From CAVRUD01 sp963849635 (GTDB lineage Bacteria > Chloroflexota > Chloroflexia > Thermomicrobiales > UBA6265): a DNA stretch of 64,000 nucleotides. The notes under the pieces were generated by a model. The model saw nothing but the letters and a program-made list of their open reading frames with translations, did no database searches and had not been told where the DNA came from. The stretch is taken from contig CAWKIA010000021.1 of NCBI GenBank assembly GCA_963849635.1, positions 47,354-111,353 on the forward strand. The letters are read 5' to 3'. Positions 1-9,150 of this stretch are shown in pieces; positions within the stretch are counted from its first letter, which is position 1; every line of letters starts with the position of its first letter. The position numbers and the translations under genes were made by a program.

Positions 1-1
1 C

Positions 2-355
2 CGGGTCCTGACCGTGACCTTCGGGATCGTGGCGGCCGGGATGATCCTGGTGATCCTCTCGCCGTCGTTGCTCTGGGTTGCGGTCGCGATGGCTATCTAC
101 GCCATCGGGTCGGTCGCAAGCAACATCGCCGCCGGCGATCAGATTCTCCGCGTCGGTGGCCAAGGCGGCAAAGCGGTCGGGTTGATGCGCCTGAGCAGCG
201 ACGTAGGTCTGGTCCTCGGTCCCGCGGCGGCGGGCGCCCTGGCCGACATCGCCGGTGCCGAAGCACCGTTTATCATCTTCGCGATGGTGACGGTGCTTGT
301 CGCGGGGGCTGTTGCGCGGGCGGGAAGACCGGCAGGGCAATCGATGGTGGTATAG
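2..355 (+). CDS. MFS transporter, C-terminal part (gene begins before the window)
   Basis: This is the last ~117 codons of a membrane transporter of the major facilitator superfamily; the start lies outside the window. The visible protein has four hydrophobic segments separated by short loops. Between the second and third is a glycine-rich stretch (GLMRLSSDVGLVLGP) that resembles the start of a transmembrane helix in drug-efflux MFS proteins. The last helix is followed by a short basic tail and a TAG stop. Substrate cannot be inferred from this part. It reads toward the REP-framed transposase remnant, from which it is separated by about 55 bases. Confidence 0.7.
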   Translation, partial: RVLTVTFGIVAAGMILVILSPSLLWVAVAMAIYAIGSVASNIAAGDQILRVGGQGGKAVGLMRLSSDVGLVLGPAAAGALADIAGAEAPFIIFAMVTVLVAGAVARAGRPAGQSMVV

Positions 356-409
356 GTTGGGTGGCGATGGCCGGTTCAATCAGTGAGCCTCACTGTTGAA
401 ATGGGTACG

Positions 410-482
410 CCGTCTCCGCTGCCGCCCGGGACTCGAAGGACCCGTGGGCTGACTCGATGGAAGCCGGCTCAAGCCGGCTAGT
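410..482. repeat. Left inverted REP-like arm of a RAYT element
   Basis: This arm is nearly the reverse complement of 995-1062. It contains two palindromic modules: an imperfect hairpin built on GCCCGGG and a GCCGGCT-caa-GCCGGCT type stem. The pair frames the broken transposase at 478-899. The same two-module design recurs at 17522-17677 and 20278-20346. Confidence 0.75.
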
Positions 483-899
483 CCGGGTCGGTTACTTGCT
501 CGGCCTTCGTCCAGAATTTTCCTTCGGCATGGCGGGAAGGTTGGTCAGTCGCGTAGGCAACCACGTCCGTGCAATGCTTGCTCGCCGAACGAAAGGACGC
601 CGTATTCGCCTTGCCAGGCAAATCTCGCGTCACTGGTTCCGTCGCCCTTGAAGTTGACGGCATGGGTCGAGGCGCCCTTGAGGCGACGAACGAGTTCAGC
701 GGGTGCGACTCTTGGAGGGGCTGAGACGACGACGTGGACGTGATCTGACATGAAGCCGACCGCGTGCGGGATGGCCTCAAGATCGGCAAAAGTGAGTTCG
801 AACGACCGTCGAATGAGCCGCTCCTCGCTTTCGACCGATGAGCGGAGCACGGTCCTTCGTCGCCCAGACAAGGTGGTAGAAGAGTCGCCAGTAGGGCAA
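478..899 (-). pseudogene. IS200-like Y1 transposase (RAYT), frameshifted
   Basis: This is a REP-associated tyrosine transposase, a single-strand DNA HUH nuclease. Assembled across frames it starts near a TTG at 899 with FYHLVWATKDRAPLI, typical of IS200-like N-termini. A first frameshift near 835-850 leads to the HUH motif (DHVHVVV) and the conserved PAELVRRLKGASTH block. A second shift near 570 leads to VVAYATDQPSRHAEG, which holds the catalytic Tyr in a Y-x3-Q context. All catalytic parts are therefore present but in three frames, so it is inactive unless the shifts are assembly errors. It lies between two inverted REP-like arms, as expected when a RAYT serves its own REP sequences. Confidence 0.75.
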
Positions 900-994
900 C
901 AGTACACCTCTCGAGACCTTTGCAAACTGTTACTACGGTGTCTGCAGATCATCGACCGCGATCAAATAATCAATCGCGCTCCGCGGCGACCAAG

Positions 995-1062
995 CCTAGC
1001 CGGCTTGAGCCGGCTTCCGTCAGTCAGCCCGGGACTTCGAGTCCCGGGCGGCAGCGGAGACG
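995..1062. repeat. Right inverted REP-like arm of a RAYT element
   Basis: This is the reverse complement of the arm at 410-482, with a few differences. Here the GCCCGGGACTCGAAGTCCCGGGC hairpin is perfect, whereas the left copy has drifted. The rest of 900-1141 shows no gene. Confidence 0.75.
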
Positions 1063-1141
1063 GTGCTCCCCCTTCCCCCCTACCGTCATCTACAGTGCCT
1101 CCCAATGCGTGTACACGGCCAATGGACCAAGAAATTTGGCC

Positions 1142-2563
1142 TTACTTCTCCCCCGACCACCCCGGCGCCGGGCTAATCCGGAACGAGTGGGCCGGTGACT
1201 CCGGCAGGCCCACCGGTATCTCGACCTTGATCCCAGCCTCTACAGGCGACGAGGCGACAATGCCTTGACCGAGCAGTTCGACGGTCGTTCCCCCACCTGC
1301 GGCCAGATTTTCCAGCACAAGGGTTCTGGGTTCGGGCTGGCCGAGCAGGGTGGCGAAGAGGTCTCCGTTTTTCTGGGTGAAGCGGACCGGGATCCCGGCC
1401 GAGGTAGTGCCGTCCGCCACGGCCCAGGGGCGGGTGCCATAGATCGCCTCGCCGTTGACCCTGAGCCAGGCGCCCAGAGCGCGGAGGCGCACCTGCTGAC
1501 CCTCCTGGATGCTGCCATCGGCGCGGGGGCCGACGTTGAGCAGGAGGTTGCCGTTCTTGCTGACCACATCGACGAAGAACCGGATCAATTCTTCGACCGG
1601 GATGAAGTTGCGGTCGTCCTCCATCTGGTTGTAGCCGAAGGAGAAGCCGATCCCGCGGCATGTCTCCCACTTGTCCGGCCGGATGGCGGAAAAGCTTCTG
1701 TACTCCGGCGTAACGTAGTCCGGTGGGACGAGGTAGTAGCGTGATCCGTCTTCCCGCTGGTGTTGGAAACGGTCGTTGACCAGGCCGTCGGGCTTCTGCT
1801 CGTAGAACTCGGCGACGACCTGGGACAGATCCGACTCGCGGGGATAGCCGATGTCATTCCACATGATGGCGATTCCGTAGCGCTCGATCAGCTCGCGCCA
1901 GTGGGCATCGAAATAGGCCGACGCGGTCGCGTCCTGGAGGACAGTGCCGCCGACCTCCCGCACATGTGTAATTGGCTCGGTATGCATCGTCCAATCGAGG
2001 CCACCCGAGTAGTAGGCGGCGAAACGTAGGCCCTCGGCGCGGACAGCCTCGGCCATATCGCCGACGAGATCCCGACTGGTGTGATAGTCGCCGCGGACCG
2101 GGTTGGGCACGCGGCTGGGCCAGAGGCAGAAGCCGTCATGGTGCTTGGTTGTGAGGACGACGTACTGGGCGCCCGCATCCTTCACCATGGCCGCGAACGC
2201 GGCGGCATCCCACTTCTGAATCTCCTGATTGAAGGTCTCAGCAAAGGCCTCGTATGGGGCGTCGCCATAGGTTGCCTGGTGGTGTTCGGCAGTGGGACTA
2301 TTTGGGATGCGCAAGGTGTTGAGATACCACTCGGCGTAGGCGTTCTCGCGGAACCAGGTTTCCCAATCGAACCGGTCTCCTGCCTCGTCCAGTGTGCCGG
2401 TCGTGGTCGCCCAGCCCGGCACCGAGTAGAGGCCCCAGTGGACGAAGATGCCGAGCTTGGCGTCGTCGTACCAGGCCGGGGTCGGCCGGTCGAGGCGAGC
2501 AGTCCCGTGCGCTCCGTGCTCTCCCTGCGTGTTCGAGCTTTCGCCCTGGCGCTCTTCACCCAC
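1142..2563 (-). CDS. Alpha-L-fucosidase, GH29 family
   Basis: The protein is predicted to remove terminal alpha-L-fucose from glycans, probably in the cytoplasm since no signal peptide is visible. The GH29 barrel starts with PAWYDDAKLGIFVHWGLYSVP. It continues with TTKHHDGFCLWPS and the WNDIGYP block around residue 235, where the Asp is the expected nucleophile. A block reading GNLLLNVGPRADGS follows, and the last ~100 residues form a beta-sandwich. About 473 aa is normal for the family. I chose the GTG at 2563 because AGGAGG sits 7 bases upstream; an ATG at 2593 lies before that site. The gene stands alone on the minus strand. Confidence 0.9.
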   Translation of the reverse strand: MGEERQGESSNTQGEHGAHGTARLDRPTPAWYDDAKLGIFVHWGLYSVPGWATTTGTLDEAGDRFDWETWFRENAYAEWYLNTLRIPNSPTAEHHQATYGDAPYEAFAETFNQEIQKWDAAAFAAMVKDAGAQYVVLTTKHHDGFCLWPSRVPNPVRGDYHTSRDLVGDMAEAVRAEGLRFAAYYSGGLDWTMHTEPITHVREVGGTVLQDATASAYFDAHWRELIERYGIAIMWNDIGYPRESDLSQVVAEFYEQKPDGLVNDRFQHQREDGSRYYLVPPDYVTPEYRSFSAIRPDKWETCRGIGFSFGYNQMEDDRNFIPVEELIRFFVDVVSKNGNLLLNVGPRADGSIQEGQQVRLRALGAWLRVNGEAIYGTRPWAVADGTTSAGIPVRFTQKNGDLFATLLGQPEPRTLVLENLAAGGGTTVELLGQGIVASSPVEAGIKVEIPVGLPESPAHSFRISPAPGWSGEK

Positions 2564-2792
2564 GTCGCACCCTCCTATTGAGCAGTTTGCCATCAGGAAT
2601 CAGCTTTCAGCCGCCAGCAAAAGCCTTCTGCGACGCGATTGGCCACGCGTCGGAGTCATGTGCCGGGAACTGGATTGTATACAGATTTTCGGGTGTCCGC
2701 TCTCAGGAGATAGAGCGTCAGTCTTTCGGGAAACCGCAATCCAGTCAGAGACGTTTTCAAGGTAGCACCGTTGCGCTAGCCAAGGGATCTTC

Positions 2793-4226
2793 ATGTCGAT
2801 CGCATCCGGCCGCAGAGGCAAACTCACGCCTGCTATCGCCTGCCTCCTGATCCTGGTGGTGGCGCCGCTGGTCCCGCCCCAGCTGAGCGGTGCGGCCGGA
2901 TTGGCGAGCACCTTGTTGCGGGCAGAGATTCCCGCGCCCGCTGCCGCGCTCCCTGGCTCTCCCGTGGGCGACCAGTTGGGCTGGATCCTCGGCCAGCTAA
3001 ACTCCGGCGCCAAGAACCTAGGGCCGGCCCGGACGGCGGATCACTTTGCGCCGGAGTATCTCGACGCCCTCCCAGCGGAGGACCTCATCACCACGATCCA
3101 GGACCTGTCCACCGCTCTGGCCCCGATCGGGCTCGCCCGGTTCGAAGGGGTCACCGACCCGCACCGGGCGGTCGTCATCCTGACCACGGACGCAATCGAC
3201 GACTGGCGCCTGACGATCGGCGTGGACCCGCTGGATCCTCACCAAATTGACGAGTTCTATCTCGCCCCGGTCGCTTATCCCTCCCCGCTCACTGTACCGC
3301 CGTCAAACTGGGCGGAGCTGGATGCCGACCTTCTCGGGCTGGCCAGAGATGCTTCCTTCCTCACCGCCGAGATCGATGGGGGCACCTGTCTGCCCATCCA
3401 CGGGCTGCTCGCCAACGAACCACTGGCGATCGGCTCAGCGTTCAAGCTCTACGTCCTGGGGGAATTGGCCGACCAGATCGACCGCAAGGAAGCCAGCTGG
3501 GATGAACCCCTCGCCATCCAGGATGCCTTGCGCAGCCTGCCATCGGGGGAGATGCGGTTCGATCCGGACGGCACCACCTACCCACTCCTCGTCTACGCCC
3601 AGCAGATGATCGCCGCCAGCGACAACACCGCCACCGACCACCTGATCGACCGGCTGGGCCGCGAGAACATCGAAGCCGAGATGGGCGCGATGGGCCACGC
3701 CGCGCCGGAGAAGAACGTCCCCCTGCTGGCCACGCGGGAATGGTTCGCGCTCAAAGTGAAGGTCGGTCTCGTGGCCACCCTGGGCTATCTCAACGCTGAC
3801 GATGCCGCCCAGCGCGCCTTCCTCACCAACGAAGTTGACCCGGCGGCGGCCACTCTCGAGGAGGCGGACACCCTGAGCTGGATCTCGCCCCGCCGCATCC
3901 AGACGATCGAGTGGTTCGCCTCCGCCTCGGATCTTTGCCGCGCCCTGGCTTCGCTGCATGAGCGCTCAACCCAACCTGGCCTCGACCCGATCTCCGGCAT
4001 CCTCTCGACCGACCCCGGGGTGGTCTTCGACGCCCGTGTCTGGAGTTATGTCGGGTACAAGGGCGGGTATGAGACCGGCGTCCTCAACCACACATGGCTG
4101 CTGCAGCGCGGCGACGGCCGCTGGTTCGCGATGATCCTGACATTGAACGACTCTCGCGCCGAACTCGACAGCCACACCGCCACCCGCCTGATGATCCCGG
4201 CGGCGGCGCTGCTGGCGGAGGTGTGA
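2793..4226 (+). CDS. Secreted serine hydrolase, class A beta-lactamase fold with ORF12-type N-domain
   Basis: The protein starts with a signal peptide (residues ~1-35). An alpha/beta domain of about 120 residues follows, resembling the N-domain of ORF12 of clavulanic acid clusters. The C-terminal half has the class A beta-lactamase fold. Its serine motif is S215-A-F-K218, the SDN motif is at 276-278, and a KGG (residues 423-425) replaces KTG. No strong Glu166 omega-loop equivalent was recognised, so true beta-lactamase activity is doubtful; esterase or peptidase activity is an alternative. It is a single gene transcribed away from GH29. Family confidence is high, substrate is unknown. Confidence 0.8.
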   Translation: MSIASGRRGKLTPAIACLLILVVAPLVPPQLSGAAGLASTLLRAEIPAPAAALPGSPVGDQLGWILGQLNSGAKNLGPARTADHFAPEYLDALPAEDLITTIQDLSTALAPIGLARFEGVTDPHRAVVILTTDAIDDWRLTIGVDPLDPHQIDEFYLAPVAYPSPLTVPPSNWAELDADLLGLARDASFLTAEIDGGTCLPIHGLLANEPLAIGSAFKLYVLGELADQIDRKEASWDEPLAIQDALRSLPSGEMRFDPDGTTYPLLVYAQQMIAASDNTATDHLIDRLGRENIEAEMGAMGHAAPEKNVPLLATREWFALKVKVGLVATLGYLNADDAAQRAFLTNEVDPAAATLEEADTLSWISPRRIQTIEWFASASDLCRALASLHERSTQPGLDPISGILSTDPGVVFDARVWSYVGYKGGYETGVLNHTWLLQRGDGRWFAMILTLNDSRAELDSHTATRLMIPAAALLAEV

Positions 4227-4281
4227 CGCTGTCCGACGGCAATCGTCAACGGAGTCCGAGCCGGCCCCGGCACGTAGGTTT

Positions 4282-4400
4282 GTAGGGGCGGACCGGTGTG
4301 TCCGCCCGGCCACCGACCGACTGATTCCGATGTAGAAACGCCGTTCCCAATGCAGGATGACGCGGTTGGGTACCGGGCGGACACATCGGTCCGCCCCTAC
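4282..4400. repeat. MITE-like element with 28-bp terminal inverted repeats
   Basis: The left arm 4282-4309 and right arm 4373-4400 are inverted copies with one mismatch, both beginning GTAGGGGCGGACC when read inward. The 63-base middle has no coding potential. The element fills the gap between the convergent hydrolase and methyltransferase genes. The terminal GTAGGGGC is shared with another element at 34031-34113. Confidence 0.8.
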
Positions 4401-4442
4401 AAGGCGTGGCTACGCGGCCGATTCGGAATACGACGAACCGAA

Positions 4443-5150
4443 TCACCGCCGCCACATGCGGTGCAGTCCAACCACTACGCCGGCGTCCTTTGGATCGGGC
4501 CAGGGGCCGTCGGCGGTGGTGCTCGCGCGGCTCCAGCCGGCCTCATCCGCGGCGGTCAGGAAGCGGGCGGCGGGTGGACGGCCCGGTTCGGCCAGCCAGA
4601 GGAGACCACCTGGGGCGACGATCTGCTCCATGAAGCGGAGTAGCGGTTCGACATCGCGCGACTCGTAGAGAACGTCCGCCGCGAGCACGATCGGGAAACC
4701 GTCGCCAACGAGCGCGAGGAGGTCGTCACTGGGCTGACGCCAATTGAGTTGGACCGTCTCCGGCTCGCGCCCGGCGATCCGCAGACAGTTATAGCGGCAG
4801 AGCAGCAGCGACTCGGGCGAATAGTCGGCCGCGATGAGTTGGGCTCCTGCCCGCAAGGCCGCCGCGGCGGTGACGCCCAGCCCGCTCCCGATCTCCAACA
4901 CCTGTTCGCCGAGCACCATCTGTGGTTCGCGGGCGATGGCGCGGGCAAGGGCAATGCCGCTGGGCCAAAGTTCGGCCCAGTACGGCAGGTTTTGCTCGGG
5001 ATCGTCTTCGGCGCCGTCGAGCAGGGCGTCCATATCCTCCGGCTGGAGGACAAGGTACGGCGCCACTCCCTGTTCGATGTTCAGGCTGGTTTCGACCAGA
5101 GGGCCGATTGCCTCGATCTCGGTGCGCAGGGTTAGTAGCCGCTCGTCCAT
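4443..5150 (-). CDS. Class I SAM-dependent methyltransferase (METTL21/ETFB-KMT-like)
   Basis: The protein has a Rossmann SAM-binding fold. Motif I reads VLEIGSGLGVTAAAAL, followed by the acidic motif AADYSPESLLL. An ADVLYES motif follows at the position used for catalysis in protein-lysine methyltransferases of the METTL21/EEF1A-KMT type. The N-terminal PYWAELWPSGIALA is also typical of that group. The substrate is probably a protein lysine, but this is inference. The start overlaps the 3-prime end of the kinase gene by 19 bases, so the two are probably translationally coupled. Confidence 0.75.
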   Translation of the reverse strand: MDERLLTLRTEIEAIGPLVETSLNIEQGVAPYLVLQPEDMDALLDGAEDDPEQNLPYWAELWPSGIALARAIAREPQMVLGEQVLEIGSGLGVTAAAALRAGAQLIAADYSPESLLLCRYNCLRIAGREPETVQLNWRQPSDDLLALVGDGFPIVLAADVLYESRDVEPLLRFMEQIVAPGGLLWLAEPGRPPAARFLTAADEAGWSRASTTADGPWPDPKDAGVVVGLHRMWRR

Positions 5151-6889
5151 TGCCCCAGCGGCAGCCGCACCGTAAAGGTACTGCCTGCTCCCTCGACACT
5201 AGCCACGCTCACCGAGCCGCCGTGCAATTCGACGATGTGCTTGACTCCGGAAAGCCCAAGCCCTGTCCCCTGTGCCCGGCCGATCGCGTTCACCGCCCGG
5301 TGGAAGCGATCGAAGATCCGGGGCAGATCTGCTTCCGGAATCCCGATCCCGTGATCCTGGACATGGATGAGCGCCCAACCCGGATGCCCGGTCCGGTCCG
5401 ACTGCTCCACCGCGAGGGTCACGGCGATCTCCTCGCTGCCAGGGCTGTACTTGGCGGCATTGCCGAGCAGATTCCAGAGAACGCGCCGTAACCGGGCCGC
5501 GTCCACGTGGATCTCCTGCTCCGTCACTTCGGCGACAACGCGGACGTTCTGAACGGGCACCTGCGGGCGCCAGCGATTCACCTCTTCGCGGACTAGCGAT
5601 ACCAGGTCGATTGGCTGGATATCGAGCGGCAATTGCTGCCCGACCCGCATGAGTGAGACATCGAGCAATTCATCGATCTGGCCGCCCATGGTGTCGGCGG
5701 CACTCTGGATCGTCGCCATCGCTTCGGCAATCCTGCCCCCGGCCGGGCTGCCGATTCGGGCCGCCTGAATCGCCGCCAGTTGGGCGCGTCCTTTGATCAC
5801 CGTCAGGGGCGATTTCAGATCGTGCGAGGCGCTGGCCAGGAACTCATCGCGCAGGCGGATGGCTGCCTCCATCGCCTCACGCGACGCCGCTTCCACGGCG
5901 TGCAGGCGGGCGCGCTCCAGAGCCTGGGCACAGAGGTCGGCGATGGTGAGGAGGAGGTCGCGCTCCTCCGGGCTGAAGGGACGGTCGTCTGGAAAGCCGA
6001 ACCCGATTGCCCCGATCGGGCGGCTCTCGAACAGCAGGGGCAGCGCCGCCGCGGCGCCATTCCCGCCCTCGACGGGGATATTGCCGAAGTAGGGATAGGC
6101 GGCCGCCCGCTCCGCGCCGGACTCGACGAAGATCGCCTCGCGCCGGCGGACGACTTCGCCGAACATCGATGGTGTATCAACCGGTACCGTCGTAAGCCGC
6201 GCATTCACGTCGGCCGGATAGCCCACCGCCCGGAGAGTGATGAACTCCCGGCCATCTTCGGAGACCGCGGCCACGATCCCGAGATTGGCGCCGAGGAGCG
6301 GGCGAATCTCATCGACCACGACCTCGGCCACCTCGGGCGGGCCGAGCGCTCCGGAGAGCGCCGCCGAGACCGCCTGCAAGCGGGCCCCGCGCTCGGTCGC
6401 TCGGACTTGAGCCGAGATATCTTCCACAAGCGCGACAAAGCCCTGGACATCTCCGGAGGGGGCGACATCGGGAACGTAGGTTGCCCGGATTGTCCGCCAG
6501 CCGCCGTTGCGGAAGTGGACATGGCTCTCGTACGTCACCTGCTCGCCGGCAAGCGCGCGGCGCACGTGCGGTTCGATCGGGGCGTAGGCCTCATCGCCGA
6601 GTACATCGAGCATGCGGCGGCCGACGATCTCGGCCGCCGTGTACCCATGCCACCGATGGTAGGTCTCGTTGACAAAGCGGTAGCACTCGCCCGCGTCGAC
6701 GTAGGAGATGAGGACGGGGAGACTGTTGGTCACCATCCGGAGCAACGCATCGGAGCCGGCATCGAGTGGGCTGCCCGACCGATCGCGGCGCCACGCGAGC
6801 CGGGACGCCGCTCCCGGCAAGTCAGTCCTTTTGGACCCGTCGTTCGATTCCAGCGGTACCGGGAATTCTCCCCGGGCAGCCACTGACAT
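5132..6889 (-). CDS. Sensor histidine kinase with PAS and GAF domains
   Basis: The kinase has no transmembrane helix, so it is probably a cytoplasmic sensor. A PAS domain (about residues 50-165) is followed by a GAF domain (about 175-335). Then come HisKA with H356 in ASHDLKSPLTV and a HATPase domain with LLGNAAKYS, DHGIGIPEADL and GTGLGLSG boxes. No response-regulator gene is adjacent. The ATG at 6889 has a GGGGGGA site 3-9 bases upstream; a start at 6988 would add 33 residues of low-complexity sequence. The gene overlaps the downstream methyltransferase. Confidence 0.88.
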   Translation of the reverse strand: MSVAARGEFPVPLESNDGSKRTDLPGAASRLAWRRDRSGSPLDAGSDALLRMVTNSLPVLISYVDAGECYRFVNETYHRWHGYTAAEIVGRRMLDVLGDEAYAPIEPHVRRALAGEQVTYESHVHFRNGGWRTIRATYVPDVAPSGDVQGFVALVEDISAQVRATERGARLQAVSAALSGALGPPEVAEVVVDEIRPLLGANLGIVAAVSEDGREFITLRAVGYPADVNARLTTVPVDTPSMFGEVVRRREAIFVESGAERAAAYPYFGNIPVEGGNGAAAALPLLFESRPIGAIGFGFPDDRPFSPEERDLLLTIADLCAQALERARLHAVEAASREAMEAAIRLRDEFLASASHDLKSPLTVIKGRAQLAAIQAARIGSPAGGRIAEAMATIQSAADTMGGQIDELLDVSLMRVGQQLPLDIQPIDLVSLVREEVNRWRPQVPVQNVRVVAEVTEQEIHVDAARLRRVLWNLLGNAAKYSPGSEEIAVTLAVEQSDRTGHPGWALIHVQDHGIGIPEADLPRIFDRFHRAVNAIGRAQGTGLGLSGVKHIVELHGGSVSVASVEGAGSTFTVRLPLGQWTSGY

Positions 6890-7001
6890 GCGTCCCCCCA
6901 ACACGGCGCGCCCAGAAAGTCCAGGATGCCCACACATCTGTGATGTCGCGTGTCCGAATGATACCGGTTCGCGACGGTTTTGCGTCAAATCGACTAGTAC
7001 C

Positions 7002-7014
7002 CATAGTGTCTATG
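7002..7014. promoter_or_regulatory. Short palindrome CATAG-tgt-CTATG upstream of the kinase
   Basis: A perfect 5-bp inverted repeat with a 3-bp spacer lies about 110 bases upstream of the kinase start and just past the GH127 stop. On the minus strand a loose TTGACG (6983-6988) and TATCAT (6958-6963) pair lies nearby with a 19-bp spacer. It may be an operator for the kinase promoter. Confidence 0.3.
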
Positions 7015-7043
7015 CTATTTGGGGGATGAGGAAAGACTCCGGG

Positions 7044-8996
7044 CTACGAATGGTGCGTCCTGATCCAAACGCGCATCGGCGCCGGATCGCGGTTCGCCCA
7101 GGCGAAGTACGGTATGGCGGTGACTGTTGTCGCGGCCGCTACACGATTCGCACGGTGGTCCGCATTCCGATAGAGCGAACCGCGCCATCCTGGATCGGGC
7201 ACCTCGACTTCGGCCCGCAACTCCAGCGCGACGATCCCTCCCAGCAGGTCGGGACGTTCGGCCACGGTTATAGCTGCTCCTGGCGGCAGCACCACGTCGT
7301 CCGGTACTGCCCCGTTCAGGTCGACGCCTTCCAGGCAATAGAGCAGTGGCCCCCGCATCAGCGCTACCCGGCCCTCGTTCTCGGTCACCGCCGGGTGACT
7401 GACGATCCACCGGACCGTCAGTGGCAATGCGATCCGGACCAAATCCCCGGGAGCCCAACTCCGCCGGATTTCGACGTAGGTCTCAGGAGTGATCGCTCCA
7501 GCGATTGGTTCGCCGTTGACCGACACCGTCGCGTCCTCCGCCCAGGCGGGAATCCGCACCTTCAGCCCAAACTCGCCCTCGGCATCGACCCGAATCGCGA
7601 TGTCGCCGCTCCACGGGTAGCTGGTTTCCTGGGTCAGTCGCACTGTCGGACCGTCGGGCAGGGTGATCTCCGCGTTGCCGGCGGCGTAGAGATGGACCCA
7701 AATCGTGCGGTCGTCGCTGGTCGAGTAGAGGTAGCCCGTGAGTGAGGCCAGTGTCCGCGTCAGGTTCGGCGGGCAGCAGGCGCAGTTGAACCAGGCCTGG
7801 CGGCGGTGATCGCCGTCGTTGGCCAGGGGGTTCTCGTAGAAGTACTCCTCGCCTTCGAGCGAGAGGCCAGGGAGAACGGCGTTGTAGAGGGTGTGCTCGA
7901 CGAGGTCGGCGTAGCGCGCATCCCCGTCGATGGCCAGCAGCCGCCAGGCCCACATCACGCTGCCAATGGCCGCGCAGGACTCAGCGTAGGCCAACGCATT
8001 CGGAAGTTCGTAGTCACCACCAAAAGCCTCGCCCTCGTGCCGGGCGCCAATCGCGCCGCTGACGTAGGTCTGGCGGGAGATCATCCGCTCCCAGAGACGC
8101 TCCATGGCCGCCTTCAGGGCGAGATCGCCGTCCTCGGCGTAGAGGTCGGTCGCCCCGGAGGTGTAGTACACCGCCCGGACGGCATGGCCGATCATGATCT
8201 CCATCTCGCGGATGGGGACATGATCCTGGTGGTACCACTTCTCGAAGCGCCCGTCGTATGGGTTGGGCAAACGCTTGTGGCCGCGAGCATCAATGAAATA
8301 GCGGGCCTGATCGACGTAGCGCCGCCGGCCGGTCGCCCGGCCCAGCTCGACCATCGCTAGCTCGATCTCCTCGTGGCCGTCGATCCCGAAGCGTTTCCCC
8401 TCTTCCTCCGGCCCGAAGGTGTCGCACAGATAATCGGCAAAGCGGGACGCGACATCGAGCAGCGTCGTCTCGCCGGTCGCGCGGTAATGGGCGACGGCGG
8501 CCTGGAAGAGGTGGCCGGCGCAGTACATCTCGTGCAGGTCGTGGTTGGTCCACCGCTCTCCGGCGCGATCCCGGGAGAAGTAGGTGTTGATGTAGCCATC
8601 CGGGTGCTGGGCGGCGGCGATCAGGTCGACGGTCGTCGCGACGGCCGCCTCGATCTCGGGGTCGGGTCCGGAGGCCAGTGCCCAGGCCGCCCCTTCGAGC
8701 CACTTGTAGACATCGGAGTCGTTGAAATAGATCCCCTGGAAGGGGGCATCACTTTGGCCGGCCGCGCGACGGAAGTTCTCCAGCCTGCCCGTCTCTTCCA
8801 GCAGCTTGTATTGAGAGGGGATCGTCACCGTGCGATTGTTGGCAATCCGGGGTGCGAGGAAAGTGTCCGTCAGCCGGACTGCCGCCACCGGCACTGGTCG
8901 CAGACGGGCAAACGGGCTCGATGAGGTATCGACGACCACAGATTGCGGCCGGGTCGGGCGGGGCGTGGCAAGGTCTTTCATTATCGCGCTCGTCAT
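7044..8996 (-). CDS. Beta-L-arabinofuranosidase-type glycoside hydrolase, GH127
   Basis: This is a member of the DUF1680/GH127 family, an (alpha/alpha)6 barrel that hydrolyses beta-L-arabinofuranosides. The zinc/catalytic site of the family is recognisable as E339-S-C341 in a YAESCAA block and the pair C407-C408 in NCACCPPNL. In the characterised enzyme HypBA1 the ligands are one Glu and three Cys. Substrate-pocket blocks such as HDLHEMYCAGHL are also present. The length of 650 aa is normal and there is no signal peptide. Together with GH29 and GH38 it points to use of plant or microbial heteroglycans. Confidence 0.9.
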   Translation of the reverse strand: MTSAIMKDLATPRPTRPQSVVVDTSSSPFARLRPVPVAAVRLTDTFLAPRIANNRTVTIPSQYKLLEETGRLENFRRAAGQSDAPFQGIYFNDSDVYKWLEGAAWALASGPDPEIEAAVATTVDLIAAAQHPDGYINTYFSRDRAGERWTNHDLHEMYCAGHLFQAAVAHYRATGETTLLDVASRFADYLCDTFGPEEEGKRFGIDGHEEIELAMVELGRATGRRRYVDQARYFIDARGHKRLPNPYDGRFEKWYHQDHVPIREMEIMIGHAVRAVYYTSGATDLYAEDGDLALKAAMERLWERMISRQTYVSGAIGARHEGEAFGGDYELPNALAYAESCAAIGSVMWAWRLLAIDGDARYADLVEHTLYNAVLPGLSLEGEEYFYENPLANDGDHRRQAWFNCACCPPNLTRTLASLTGYLYSTSDDRTIWVHLYAAGNAEITLPDGPTVRLTQETSYPWSGDIAIRVDAEGEFGLKVRIPAWAEDATVSVNGEPIAGAITPETYVEIRRSWAPGDLVRIALPLTVRWIVSHPAVTENEGRVALMRGPLLYCLEGVDLNGAVPDDVVLPPGAAITVAERPDLLGGIVALELRAEVEVPDPGWRGSLYRNADHRANRVAAATTVTAIPYFAWANRDPAPMRVWIRTHHS

Positions 8997-9150
8997 GCCG
9001 ATGTCATGCTCCCTGAGGGGTGAGTCCGCCGGTGGACGGCGGCTCCGCGGATCGCGCGGGCGTCACTCTACTCGTTTAGCGCGACGCTGGCACATTGCCC
9101 GCAAAAGGCTCGATATCGCCCAGGACCAGCGGACTGGAAGGAACCTGAAC

